NCBI GenBank assembly: GCA_913775095.1 | Contig: CAJYIW010000023.1 | Span: 1-64,000, forward strand | Length of the DNA: 64,000 nt | Direction of reading: 5' to 3' | From: an uncultured Siphonobacter sp. | GTDB lineage: Bacteria; Bacteroidota; Bacteroidia; Cytophagales; Spirosomataceae | Shown here: piece after piece, positions 17,791-26,287 of the stretch | Position numbering within the stretch: position 1 is the first letter of the stretch | How the letters are laid out: every line of letters begins with the position of its first letter | Made by a program: the position numbers and the translations under genes | Notes under the pieces: generated by a model | The model's database searches: none | Told to the model about the DNA's origin: nothing | Seen by the model: the letters and a program-made list of their open reading frames with translations, nothing else

Positions 17791-18990
17791 CTATAAATAA
17801 TCCGCAATGGCCCCCAGAATGTCGCTGGCTACTTCGGCTTTTGATTTTAAAGCATAGGCTTTCGGCTGCTGATTCCGGTCAATGATAGTAACCTGATTGG
17901 TATCGTGCCCAAAGCCAGCTCCAGCGTTTTGTAGCGAATTTAAAACGATGAGGTCCAGGTTTTTCCTGATTAGTTTCTGCATTGCATTTTCAAGCTCATT
18001 ATGAGTTTCCAGGGCAAAGCCAATCAGTAACTGTCCGGCTTTTTTCCGGGAACCAAGCGTGGCTGCAATATCAACGGTTTTGCGGAGTTCAATATTGAAC
18101 GTGGACTCTTTCTTCTTGATTTTTTCCTGAGCTACTACGCTTGGGGTATAATCAGCTACAGCAGCGGCCAGAATAGTGACGTCCTGCTGGTCAAAAATGG
18201 CCTGAGTGGCCTCAAACATCTGCTGAGCAGAAAGGACCTGGATAAGCTGAATGGCCGGATGTTTGGTTTGCAACTGCGTCGGACCGCTGATGAGTGTTAC
18301 CTGAGCTCCTGCCAGAGCCAGAGCCTCCGCCAGAGCGTATCCCATTTTTCCGGTGGAATGATTGGAGATGTAGCGAACCGGGTCAATGGCTTCCTGCGTG
18401 GGGCCGGCGGTCAGTAAGACTTTTTTATCTTTCCAGCGGCTATCCTGCTTAAAGTGCGTTTCTAAAATGGATAGTAACTCTTCGGGTTCCGCCATACGTC
18501 CTTCGCCGGTTAGTCCGCTGGCCAGTTCTCCGTATCCCGCCTGAATGAGGTGATTACCGAAGCTCTGTAAACGCCGGAGGTTTTCCTTCGTAGCCGGATG
18601 CTGGTACATGTCCAGATCCATTGCCGGAGCCCAGTAAATGGGGCAGCGGGCCGATAAGTAAACCGCAGAAAGCAGGTCATCCGCCTGAGCGTGGGCCGCC
18701 CTGGCCAGGGTATGGGCCGTAGCCGGAGCCACGAGCATGACATCGGCCCAGAGTCCCAGCTCGACGTGATTCGTCCAAGTGCCCGTTGCCGGGTTACTGA
18801 CAAACTCCGTATAAACCGGGCGTTTGGAAAGCGTCGCAAGCGTGAGGGGCGTAATAAATTCCGTGGCCGCCTGCGTCATAACGACCTGTACTTCGGCTCC
18901 GGCCTTGATGAGTAAGCGAACCAGCGTGGCAATTTTATAGGCAGCGATGCTACCGGATACGCCCAGTAGCACCCGTTTTCCTGCAAGCAT
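17791..18990 (-). CDS. coaBC: Bifunctional phosphopantothenoylcysteine decarboxylase/phosphopantothenate-cysteine ligase
   Basis: CoaBC carries out two steps of coenzyme A synthesis. The 399 residues hold the flavin-dependent CoaC half (VLLGVSGSIAAYK, 7-19; TNHVELGLWAD with the catalytic-type His; APAMDLDMY) and the CTP-dependent CoaB half (LLTAGPTQEAIDPVRYISN, STGKMGYALA, AAAVADYTP). In the linker loop this protein has GELASGLTGEGRM; the cysteine of the E. coli ACG segment is not visible. The start lies just after the rpoZ terminator hairpin. Confidence 0.95.
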   Translation of the reverse strand: MLAGKRVLLGVSGSIAAYKIATLVRLLIKAGAEVQVVMTQAATEFITPLTLATLSKRPVYTEFVSNPATGTWTNHVELGLWADVMLVAPATAHTLARAAHAQADDLLSAVYLSARCPIYWAPAMDLDMYQHPATKENLRRLQSFGNHLIQAGYGELASGLTGEGRMAEPEELLSILETHFKQDSRWKDKKVLLTAGPTQEAIDPVRYISNHSTGKMGYALAEALALAGAQVTLISGPTQLQTKHPAIQLIQVLSAQQMFEATQAIFDQQDVTILAAAVADYTPSVVAQEKIKKKESTFNIELRKTVDIAATLGSRKKAGQLLIGFALETHNELENAMQKLIRKNLDLIVLNSLQNAGAGFGHDTNQVTIIDRNQQPKAYALKSKAEVASDILGAIADYL

Positions 18991-19007
18991 AATCTAGGTG
19001 TTAAATG

Positions 19008-19043
19008 AAAAAACCTCCGTACCGACGAAGATACGGAGGTTTT
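19008..19043 (-). terminator. Terminator between rpoZ and coaBC
   Basis: AAAACCTCCGTA and TACGGAGGTTTT pair over 12 bp with a 10-base loop; on the minus strand a six-T run follows. It lies 17 bases after rpoZ and 17 bases before coaBC, so coaBC depends on read-through or on a promoter close to the hairpin. Confidence 0.85.
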
Positions 19044-19060
19044 CAAACATGGGCTAGTGA

Positions 19061-19381
19061 TTATTCTTCGCCAGCCGCATCCGTGCGGTAACGCCAGGTT
19101 ACTTTTTCTTCGATGTATTCTTCAATAGACAGCGAAGAAGGCTTGGGTTGACGCTCGTAATGCTTGGAAATTTCGATTTGCTCCCGGTTTTCGAAAATTT
19201 CTTCCAGGTTGTCTACCGTAGAAGCAAACTCCGAAAGTTTCTGGTTAAGCTCTTCCTTTTGTTTAACCGAAAGTTGTTTGGCACGGGCAGCCATTACTGC
19301 AACGGCTTCGTAAATGTTGCCGTCCGTTTTAGCGGCCAGTTTGTCGGTATCGCGGGTAACGATAGAAGGATTGGCAGGCAT
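19061..19381 (-). CDS. rpoZ: DNA-directed RNA polymerase omega subunit
   Basis: A 106-residue omega/Rpb6-family subunit in the Bacteroidota form. NPSIVTRDTDKLAAKTDGN (3-21) and the IYEAVAVMAARAKQL helix (23-37) correspond to the conserved omega core, followed by the phylum-typical tail FENREQIEISKHYERQPKPS. It supports RNA polymerase assembly. Position between bamD and coaBC is the standard order in this phylum. Confidence 0.92.
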   Translation of the reverse strand: MPANPSIVTRDTDKLAAKTDGNIYEAVAVMAARAKQLSVKQKEELNQKLSEFASTVDNLEEIFENREQIEISKHYERQPKPSSLSIEEYIEEKVTWRYRTDAAGEE

Positions 19382-19417
19382 ATCTTGGGTCTTTATTGTT
19401 TACAGTTTGGACTAATA

Positions 19418-19435
19418 CTCACCCTTCAGGGTGAG
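19418..19435. other. Short stem-loop between bamD and rpoZ
   Basis: CTCACCC and GGGTGAG form a 7-bp stem with a TTCA loop. There is no T run, so it is more likely an RNA processing or stability element than a terminator. Confidence 0.45.
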
Positions 19436-19440
19436 CTTAC

Positions 19441-20352
19441 TTAATTGGAGCCTCCCACGCGGCCCGTAGAGGCGGGTTGAGAAGCCTTGTCTTTTTCTTT
19501 CTCCTTTTCAGCGGCTAGCTTGGCCAGGCGTTCTTCTTCAGCAAGTTTACCGGATTGCTTCACGGAATCTTCGTAAAATCGCTCGGCTTTTTTCGTGAAT
19601 TTTCCATCAGGATAGGCATCCACAAACTCCTGGTAATACTTTACTACTTCGTCGTAGCGTTCCTTTTGTTTGTTGTAAATACTATTCTGAGCAAACTCAT
19701 ACTGAGCCTGGACCTGTAAAAAAGCTAGTTCTTCGTTGTAGTCAGAATCGGGAAATTCTTTTCTGAAGTTATTAACGGCATACACCGCCGAGCGAAAATT
19801 CTGCAAATTCGTAGGGCTGGTTTTGTAATACAGCCGAGCCCGCTCATACGCTTTCTTTTCGAGCTTTTTCCGTGATTCCTTGATGATTCTGGACGCTTCA
19901 TCCACGAATTTACTCTGTGGATAAGTATTAATAAAGCTCTGCATATTATCCATGGCTGTCAGGGTACTGGCCTGATCCAGGTAATAAGGCATCGAAGCCC
20001 GGTAGGAAGCAAAAGAACTCATGTAAAGAGCCTCTTCAGCGTAGTCACTCCGACCGAACGTTTCATAAAAACGCTTAAACTGGAAAGAGGCTACTTCAAA
20101 CTGCGAAAGGTGATAATTACAGTACGCTTCGTAAAAGGTAGCCAGTTCCTGCTGGTCCGAACCTTTCAGAATGGGTTTAAGCTCTTCAAAGAGTAAAACG
20201 GCCTTGTCGTAATCGCCTTTTTTGTAATACGTCAGAGCAGCCTGATACTTCTGCTCGTCTGTACCTTTCTTGCGAAGTTTTTCGAAACTTCCGCAGGAAG
20301 TTAAAAGGGCAGTAAGGCCCAGAAATAGAACAAAATACCGAATAGTCTGCAT
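19441..20352 (-). CDS. bamD: Outer-membrane assembly lipoprotein BamD
   Basis: BamD is the essential lipoprotein partner of BamA in beta-barrel insertion. The 303 residues start MQTIRYFVLFLGLTALLTSC, with lipobox Cys20, and continue with TPR-type repeats (QKYQAALTYYKKGDYDKAV, FRKEFPDSDYNEELAFL, YYQEFVDAYPDGKFTKKAE) and a Lys/Glu-rich tail. The frame extends 13 codons upstream, but the promoter at 20360-20391 lies inside that extension, so 20352 is the real start, with almost no leader. First gene of the bamD-rpoZ-coaBC cluster. Confidence 0.94.
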   Translation of the reverse strand: MQTIRYFVLFLGLTALLTSCGSFEKLRKKGTDEQKYQAALTYYKKGDYDKAVLLFEELKPILKGSDQQELATFYEAYCNYHLSQFEVASFQFKRFYETFGRSDYAEEALYMSSFASYRASMPYYLDQASTLTAMDNMQSFINTYPQSKFVDEASRIIKESRKKLEKKAYERARLYYKTSPTNLQNFRSAVYAVNNFRKEFPDSDYNEELAFLQVQAQYEFAQNSIYNKQKERYDEVVKYYQEFVDAYPDGKFTKKAERFYEDSVKQSGKLAEEERLAKLAAEKEKEKDKASQPASTGRVGGSN

Positions 20353-20359
20353 AAGTCCG

Positions 20360-20391
20360 CAAAGATACGTCTTTCCTTTTAGAGTTAACAA
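20360..20391 (-). promoter_or_regulatory. Promoter of bamD
   Basis: On the minus strand TTG (20391-20389), a 21-base spacer and TATCTTTG (20367-20360) match the Bacteroidota consensus. The predicted transcription start falls within a few bases of the ATG at 20352, implying a nearly leaderless mRNA. Confidence 0.8.
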
Positions 20392-20824
20392 TGGTTCCGT
20401 AGGCTTTTTAAGTAAGAGGACAGCCCTGTTAACGTAAAAAGATGCAAAACTATTCAGTCGAGGTTGCTTTATTCTCGGATTTTCCTGAAAACAGGTTCTA
20501 AGAGTCTCGTTATGAAAGGTTTTAAATCGCGTTTGTAGTGGTTTGTAAAGAGTTTGATCATTGAAATGGCCGGAGAAATTTTATCACTCACGAAGTGAAA
20601 TCAAACCTCTCAGATGCTGGGTAACGTTTACAATGGTTGGCTCTTGCTGCGAATGATTGAGGTCTGAACGAAAATCCCCCGTTCGGCCGTGACGAATAAG
20701 TTCGTTAAGCTAATAAGGTCCTTCGCTTCGCCCTGAATGACAGAAGTATGGGATTAGGGTTAGTCTAATCATGGCATTTACAGCTCATCAAACGTTTCAA
20801 CCAACGTCAAACGCTTCAGACCTT
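20392..20824. other. Gene-free stretch with a widespread-type intergenic repeat
   Basis: No convincing gene, RNA or terminator was found. At 20717-20742 the minus strand reads TGTCATTCAGGGCGAAGCGAAGG, close to the TCATTCTGAGCGAAGCGAAGGAT repeats scattered between genes in many bacteria. The rest (GTTCGGCCGTGACGAATAAG nearby) may be debris of a decayed element. Confidence 0.5.
20717..20742 (-). repeat. Short interspersed intergenic repeat (GAGCGAAGCGAAGGA type)
   Basis: The sequence TCATTCAGGGCGAAGCGAAG on the minus strand differs at about two positions from the common intergenic repeat core CATTCTGAGCGAAGCGAAG. Only one copy is seen in this window, so identity rests on recognition of the motif. 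Confidence 0.5.
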
Positions 20825-21760
20825 CTAATACCCCTTCTGAGGATCAATCACGTTCTCCAGGGGTTCATCGGCTAGAAAACGATTCAGATTTTCCATAAAA
20901 ATATCCGTCAGATCCCGGAATTCTTCGCGGTATCCGCCTCCGGAGTGCTGCGAGAGAATAACGTTGGGACAGTCCCAGAGGGGGTGCTTTTCCGGCAAAG
21001 GCTCTTCTTCCGTAACGTCCAGGACAGCTCCGGCGATGTCTCCGTTCAGCAGGGCATGGGTAAGAGCTTCTTCGTCAACCGTCGTACCGCGACCCACGTT
21101 TGCAAAGACCGCATTGGAATGAAAGCGGGAAATCATTTCAGCCGATACAAATTTTCGGGTTTCTTCGGTACCGGGTAAAGTATTGATGATGACCTCATAC
21201 TCATGTATACTTTGCTGGAGGTCTTCAGGCGTTCGAAAACGGGCTTCCGGGTTACTGCGGCCAAAAAAATCAGTGGGGCAGTCGAAACCGCTGAGAATCT
21301 TCCTGCACGCCTGACCAATACTACCCGTTCCAATGATGAGTACTTTTTTCTTTCTAAGTAAACTCATTTCACAACGCATGGACTGGCCCACCCACTTATT
21401 CTGACTACGAAGGATGCCAAAAACGTCCATTTTGCGATAAAAAGCCAATACGCCCCCCACCGCCGTTTCGGCACAAGGCTGAGCGTAAAATCCCTTCATG
21501 TTGGTTAACGTAGCTTTACTATTCAAATCCTGATACTTATCGAAGCCTACGGAGTGGAGCTGAATCCAGCGAAGGTTTGAAGCGGATTCGATCCATTCGG
21601 CGGGCACGTTTCCGAAGATTACGTCGGCGTTTTCGACGTTCTCCTGCCGGGTAGACTCCGAGAGATCTGATTCAAAAACGGCCTGAACAGATGCGGGCAG
21701 CTTGCTGGTGAAGTATTCTTTTTCGGAGGGACCTAAGGGCGTTTGTACGTATACCTTCAT
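20825..21760 (-). CDS. D-2-hydroxyacid dehydrogenase (NAD(P)-dependent)
   Basis: A 311-residue dehydrogenase that interconverts a 2-oxoacid and a D-2-hydroxyacid. The dinucleotide loop GTGSIG is at 144-149, and the catalytic triad is visible as Arg224 (NVGRGTTVDEEAL), Glu253 (EEEPLP) and His272 (LSQHSGGG). The N-terminal substrate domain has LRWIQLHSVGFDKY, a form seen in the glyoxylate/hydroxypyruvate reductase A-like group. The substrate cannot be fixed. Single gene between an intergenic gap and the galactose mutarotase terminator. Confidence 0.9.
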   Translation of the reverse strand: MKVYVQTPLGPSEKEYFTSKLPASVQAVFESDLSESTRQENVENADVIFGNVPAEWIESASNLRWIQLHSVGFDKYQDLNSKATLTNMKGFYAQPCAETAVGGVLAFYRKMDVFGILRSQNKWVGQSMRCEMSLLRKKKVLIIGTGSIGQACRKILSGFDCPTDFFGRSNPEARFRTPEDLQQSIHEYEVIINTLPGTEETRKFVSAEMISRFHSNAVFANVGRGTTVDEEALTHALLNGDIAGAVLDVTEEEPLPEKHPLWDCPNVILSQHSGGGYREEFRDLTDIFMENLNRFLADEPLENVIDPQKGY

Positions 21761-21816
21761 GGATATTTTCTGATTTAGTATGCAGTTCTGACTGCTAAAA
21801 ATTCTACACCAAACAG

Positions 21817-21858
21817 AAGAGCCGGCCCGAAAAAGATTACCTTTTCGGACCGGCTCTT
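21817..21858 (-). terminator. Terminator of the galactose mutarotase gene
   Basis: AAGAGCCGG and CCGGCTCTT flank an inner CCGAAAAG/CTTTTCGG stem (one bulge or mismatch) with a short loop, 15 bases after the galM stop on the minus strand. The following T tract is interrupted. Confidence 0.7.
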
Positions 21859-21873
21859 ACCTGATAGACTGAT

Positions 21874-23049
21874 TTATTTTTTGACCGAGAATCGGTATTC
21901 AGTCGTCGATTTATACGTCTGACCGGGCTTCAGTACCGTAGAAGGGAACGTAGGCTGGTTCGGAGAATCAGGGTAATGTTCCGTTTCCAGACAGAAGCCC
22001 CAGCGTTTCTTGTAGTTAACACCATTTTTACCCGTCAGTTTGCCGTCCAGGAAGTTACCACTGTAAAATTGTACAGCGGGCTCCGTGGTCAACAGCTCCA
22101 CGGTACGGCCTGTGGTAGGTTCGTAGGCAGAACCCTGGGCGATAAGTCCGTCACCAGCTTTATCAAACACCCAGCAGTGATCATAACCACCGCCGTTTTT
22201 GATTTGCTCGTCTTTGGTATCGTTGATGCGTTTGCCAATGACGGTTGAGGTGGTAAAATCAAACGGAGTTCCTTTGACTTCCTGTAACTTACCCGTAGGA
22301 ATGAGGTTGGCATCCACCGGAACAATGTTACTGGCGTTTAACTCAATTTCGTGGTCAAGAATGTCCCGCTTACCACCCGTCAGGTTAAAGTACGTATGGT
22401 TTGTCAGGTTAACTACGGTTGGTTTGTCGGTCGTGGCTTCGTAATCCAGACGCAGAGCATTATGGTTCGTTAGCGTATAGGTAACGGTCACATTCAGGGT
22501 TCCGGGATAGCCCTGATCGCCGTCGGGACTCACCAGGTTAAGCTTCAAGCCAACAGTCGAATCCGTTTTTACTTCCTGAGCCGTCCATACCTTCTTATCA
22601 AAACCTACCTTACCGCCGTGCAATGAATTAGGGCCGTTGTTAACGGGCAGGGTATAGGTTTTTCCTTCCAGGCTGAAGGTACCCTTGGCGATGCGGTTGC
22701 CATAACGGCCAATCAGGGCTCCGAAATAGGGAACATCCTGACGATAGCCCGCCAGTGAATCAAACCCCAGTACGATATCGTCCATCTGACCATCTTTATC
22801 GGGAACGTGTAGTTCCGTAATGATACCACCGTAATTGGTAATCTTTACGATCATACCCTTGTCGTTGGTGAGCGTGTATAAGTCAACGGCCTGGCCATCG
22901 AGGGTTCCGAAGGGAGATTTGGAAATGCTTGAGGTCATGGTGGAATCTTCTTGAGATTGAGCAGATTTTTCGCCCGAAGACTGGCACGAGGCCAGAGCTA
23001 AGCCGAGAGCCAGGGCGAGGCCTCCGGTTTTGAGTAAGGATAAGGACAT
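21874..23049 (-). CDS. galM: Galactose mutarotase (aldose 1-epimerase), lipoprotein form
   Basis: Interconverts alpha and beta anomers of aldoses. The 391 residues begin with a lipoprotein leader (LALASC, Cys22), so the enzyme acts in the periplasm, a common arrangement in Bacteroidota. Family motifs: IGRYGNRIAKG, NNGPNSLHGG (catalytic His), LTNHTYFNL (second His), GGYDHCWVF (Asp) and FCLETEHYPDSPNQ (catalytic Glu). A TAGATTTG box at 23106-23099 (minus) may be its promoter. No other sugar-use genes are adjacent. Confidence 0.94.
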   Translation of the reverse strand: MSLSLLKTGGLALALGLALASCQSSGEKSAQSQEDSTMTSSISKSPFGTLDGQAVDLYTLTNDKGMIVKITNYGGIITELHVPDKDGQMDDIVLGFDSLAGYRQDVPYFGALIGRYGNRIAKGTFSLEGKTYTLPVNNGPNSLHGGKVGFDKKVWTAQEVKTDSTVGLKLNLVSPDGDQGYPGTLNVTVTYTLTNHNALRLDYEATTDKPTVVNLTNHTYFNLTGGKRDILDHEIELNASNIVPVDANLIPTGKLQEVKGTPFDFTTSTVIGKRINDTKDEQIKNGGGYDHCWVFDKAGDGLIAQGSAYEPTTGRTVELLTTEPAVQFYSGNFLDGKLTGKNGVNYKKRWGFCLETEHYPDSPNQPTFPSTVLKPGQTYKSTTEYRFSVKK

Positions 23050-23098
23050 GTACGTAAGGTTTAAAGTATAAGCGAGGCTCTCAAAGCATTCGCACCGG

Positions 23099-23106
23099 CA
23101 AATCTA
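23099..23106 (-). promoter_or_regulatory. Candidate -7 box of galM
   Basis: Minus-strand TAGATTTG fits TAnnTTTG about 50 bases before the start codon. No clear TTG was found at the -33 distance. Confidence 0.4.
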
Positions 23107-23131
23107 GGAACTTGATAGAAATGTCCACTAC

Positions 23132-24472
23132 TCAGAGTGAGGAAGGTTTCTGAATTGAGGAAGCCAACTGTAATTCAACCCGTAAAATACGGCTGGTGTT
23201 TTCAGTAATTTTAAAGCGATCATCGAGCCGTTTACCCAGTACCCACACCACATTCCCGGAAGATTCGAGTAAGAAAAGATTTTCTTTTTCAAGTAAAGAT
23301 ACCTTCTGGTTAATCAGAAAGTCGCTGACTTTCTGGGTTTTACCTTTCATTCCCAAGGGGCAAAACCAGTCTCCTGGCTGCCAGCGACGCAATTTTAATG
23401 GAAAATCGAGTAGGGATGCATCCAGGAACGCCACCTGAGCATCTGTTGACAAAGAAAAATTTTTAACCCATTGCAACGTCAGCGTGAAAAATGGGGTATT
23501 TAGGGAAAAATCTATTTCATGGATTTCGTAGTTGTGCAAAGCTTTGTCTGAATGAGCCTGAAGTATCCATCGCTGGCGATCCAATACCAGTACGTGCGAC
23601 TCGGAGTAATAGCGTTTGCCGGATTGAGCCCCTTGCCCGGCGTAAATGGCTTTGCTTTGCTGGTAGGAAAATCCGTAGGCTTTGAGCGTTTCGCTTAAGA
23701 CGAATACCGGTTCGGTAAAGCGGGCGAGTGAGGCAAAAGGAATACTCGAGCTTTGATGAACCTCTTGTTGGAAAGCCATCAGTTGCGTTTCAATGAGGCG
23801 TTCCGCCGCCTGCAAACGTTCCAGCGTGGCTCGAAGGGTATGGGTTAGCTGAGGGTTAAGCTTTTCGAGAAGAGGAACCACGTGATGACGAAGCTGATTT
23901 CGCTGGTAATCATCTTTTTGATTGCTGGAATCCTCAACCCAGCAAAGACCCTGTTCGAGGGCAAACTGCTGAAGCTGACTACGACTGAAAGGCAGAAGCG
24001 GGCGGGTAACAAAACCGTTTTTCTCGGGAATGCCCCGGAGTCCGGCCAAACCCGTTCCGCGAACCAGATTGATCAGTAGGGTTTCGAGCGAATCATTGAT
24101 GTGATGAGCCGTGAGAATCCAGTCGAAACGTTCCTTGACACGAATTTTCTCAAACCACTCGTAACGAAGATTTCGGGCGGCCAGCTGCGTGGAAAGTCCA
24201 CGCTGGCGGGCGATGACTTTGGTATCAAATCGTTCGATAAACAGGGGAACCTGATAGCCCTCAGCCAGCGTTCGTACGAAAACTTCATCGCGAAAAGACT
24301 CCTCGCCCCGCAGCTGAAAATTAACGTGGGCGATGGCGAAGGAAAAACCCGATTGCTGGAGCAGTTTTGTTAGCACCACCGAATCGAGTCCCCCACTTAC
24401 GGCCACCAGCAGGCGGTCGGTAGATGAAAAAAGTTTTCTCTCGTTAATGAATGCTAAAAAATCAGTCAGCAC
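23132..24472 (-). CDS. tilS: tRNA(Ile)-lysidine synthetase
   Basis: TilS adds lysine to C34 of tRNA-Ile2 (CAU anticodon) so that it reads AUA. The 446 residues show the PP-loop SGGLDS (26-31), ILTAHHINDSLETLLINL, RGIPEKNGFVTRPLL and ROQLRHHV-type motifs (RNQLRHHVVPLL here), plus a C-terminal TilS domain (LRRWQPGDWFCPLGMKG, KVSDFLINQKVSLLEKE). Length is normal. It diverges from the OstA gene with only about 30 bases between start codons. Confidence 0.95.
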   Translation of the reverse strand: MLTDFLAFINERKLFSSTDRLLVAVSGGLDSVVLTKLLQQSGFSFAIAHVNFQLRGEESFRDEVFVRTLAEGYQVPLFIERFDTKVIARQRGLSTQLAARNLRYEWFEKIRVKERFDWILTAHHINDSLETLLINLVRGTGLAGLRGIPEKNGFVTRPLLPFSRSQLQQFALEQGLCWVEDSSNQKDDYQRNQLRHHVVPLLEKLNPQLTHTLRATLERLQAAERLIETQLMAFQQEVHQSSSIPFASLARFTEPVFVLSETLKAYGFSYQQSKAIYAGQGAQSGKRYYSESHVLVLDRQRWILQAHSDKALHNYEIHEIDFSLNTPFFTLTLQWVKNFSLSTDAQVAFLDASLLDFPLKLRRWQPGDWFCPLGMKGKTQKVSDFLINQKVSLLEKENLFLLESSGNVVWVLGKRLDDRFKITENTSRILRVELQLASSIQKPSSL

Positions 24473-24485
24473 GGTCGGGAATAGT

Positions 24486-24493
24486 TAATTTTG
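24486..24493 (+). promoter_or_regulatory. Candidate -7 box before the OstA-like gene
   Basis: TAATTTTG fits TAnnTTTG and ends 8 bases before the ATG at 24502, predicting a nearly leaderless transcript. A matching TTG was not found. Confidence 0.4.
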
Positions 24494-24501
24494 CCGAAGC
24501 A

Positions 24502-26109
24502 ATGAAATACTGGCAAATATATATTCTGGGGTTATTACTCGGTCTTCCTTTTTGGGGAGCTGCCCAAACGCCTGCTCCGGCAGGAAAAATTGTTGATGTC
24601 GATTATTCGGATACACTCTGGGTGGATCAGACGGCAGGGAATACCTTCCTCCGCGGCAACGTCCGGATGCGTCAGGGTAACGTGGTTCTCCTCTGTAATC
24701 TGGCTAAAAAGAATGATCTCATCAATGTCGTAGAAGCCTACGGCAATGTAAGGATTATTCAGGGCGATAGCCTGACGCTGACGGGCGATACGGCCATGTA
24801 TTTTGGCAATACCCGGCAATCTAAAATGCTCGGACGCGTGGTTACGCTTAATGATAAAACGGCTACGCTGAAAACCCGCAAGCTGGACTACGACATGAAT
24901 ACGCGTATTGCCAGTTACAACACGGGCGGAACCCTGGTCGATAAAACCAGCACCCTGACCAGTAAAGAGGGCTATTACAATACCTTGACGAAGCTGTCGC
25001 TCTTCAGGAAAAATGTGAAAATGGTGAGTCCGGAGACGGACCTGTTTGCGGATTCCCTGAGGTACAGTACGCTTTCCAAAGATGCTTATTTCATTGCTCC
25101 TACGAAGATTATCTCGAAAAAGAAAAAATCTGCGGCGGAAAACGATACGCTTTTTACGAGTTCAGGTTCGTATAACCTCAACACCCGGATTTCTAATTTC
25201 AGGGGCCGTTCTACGGTGCGGATGCCCAACAATGAACTCACGGGCGACAGTCTGTTCTACGACCCCATTACTCAAATTGGCATTGCCCGGGGAAATGTGG
25301 TCATGGTGGCTAAAAAGGATAGTGCGATTCTGACGGGGCAGATTGGCCGTTATTTTGGAAAAACGGGCCTATCCCGCGTGTACGGAGAAGCCTTACTGCA
25401 TAAGTTCTTTTCGAAGGATACCCTTTTGCTCTCGGCCGATACTTTGATATCTCAGGAAATCAGGGGCGTGAAAGATACCACCCGCCGACTCATCGCGGAT
25501 CGAAACGTACTGGTATTCAGGCAGGATCTTCAGGCGAAGTGTGACTCGCTGGTGTATAACATGGCTGATTCCCTGATTAGCTTCTTTAAAAAGCCGATTC
25601 TCTGGAACGGGCAGAACCAATCCGAGGCGGATACGATTCTGGTTCGACTGGTTAATAATAAAATGCGAACGATGTACCTCAATAGAAGGGCATTCATCAT
25701 CGCCAGAGATACATTGATGCAGTTCAATCAGGTAAAAGGCAGGCGAATCACGGCTTATTTTAACCTAAAGTCGGAGCTGGATAACACACTGGTAGAGGGG
25801 AATGGCGAGAGTATTTATTTCGCCAAAAAAGATGACAATAAACCTATTGGAATGAATTATGTCCAAGCAGGCAGGATGCGAATTCATTTTAGGGACAGCC
25901 AGGTTAAACGCATTGCGTTTTTGGGGACTCCCGACGGGGTTTTACACCCGCCTAAAGAAGTAACCAGTGAAAACCGGGAACTGGACAATTTCAACTGGCG
26001 GGAGAAAGAGCGGCCCACGCGTGAAAGGGTGAAGCGGGTTAAGAAAATATCACCTGCTAAACCCGTGACTACCAAACCTGTAAGTACTACCGCTTCCGTA
26101 AAGAAATGA
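24502..26109 (+). CDS. OstA-like (LptA/LptD-type) LPS transport protein
   Basis: A 535-residue secreted protein with OstA repeats. I start at the ATG at 24502, which gives a signal peptide (MKYWQIYILGLLLGLPFWGAAQ); the frame extends 17 codons upstream into tilS. The body has alternating beta segments of the OstA/LptC jelly-roll type (NTFLRGNVRMRQGNVVLLC, VVEAYGNVRIIQGDSLTLTG, FRGRSTVRMPNNELTGDSL, LIADRNVLVFRQDLQAKCD). By family knowledge such proteins form the periplasmic LPS bridge. The Lys/Thr-rich tail is low complexity. Exact pathway role is inferred. Confidence 0.85.
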   Translation: MKYWQIYILGLLLGLPFWGAAQTPAPAGKIVDVDYSDTLWVDQTAGNTFLRGNVRMRQGNVVLLCNLAKKNDLINVVEAYGNVRIIQGDSLTLTGDTAMYFGNTRQSKMLGRVVTLNDKTATLKTRKLDYDMNTRIASYNTGGTLVDKTSTLTSKEGYYNTLTKLSLFRKNVKMVSPETDLFADSLRYSTLSKDAYFIAPTKIISKKKKSAAENDTLFTSSGSYNLNTRISNFRGRSTVRMPNNELTGDSLFYDPITQIGIARGNVVMVAKKDSAILTGQIGRYFGKTGLSRVYGEALLHKFFSKDTLLLSADTLISQEIRGVKDTTRRLIADRNVLVFRQDLQAKCDSLVYNMADSLISFFKKPILWNGQNQSEADTILVRLVNNKMRTMYLNRRAFIIARDTLMQFNQVKGRRITAYFNLKSELDNTLVEGNGESIYFAKKDDNKPIGMNYVQAGRMRIHFRDSQVKRIAFLGTPDGVLHPPKEVTSENRELDNFNWREKERPTRERVKRVKKISPAKPVTTKPVSTTASVKK

Positions 26110-26219
26110 GAAAATTTGGGGAATAACTCAGCGGTAAATAGTTGGTATGTGTTTTTGTTTTTTACTCCTGAATAAGCATTAATAGAAATGAGTTAGTTCT
26201 GTTAATACTTGTTAAAAAC

Positions 26220-26249
26220 TTGGTTATCAGTATAATATAGCTACATTTG
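26220..26249 (+). promoter_or_regulatory. Promoter of the T9SS cargo gene
   Basis: TTG (26220-26222), a 19-base spacer and TACATTTG (26242-26249) match the Bacteroidota promoter consensus exactly. The start codon is 38 bases further on. Confidence 0.85.
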
Positions 26250-26287
26250 CTTCGGCTTATAGTAGCGATGGTAGTTTAGACGATTTT

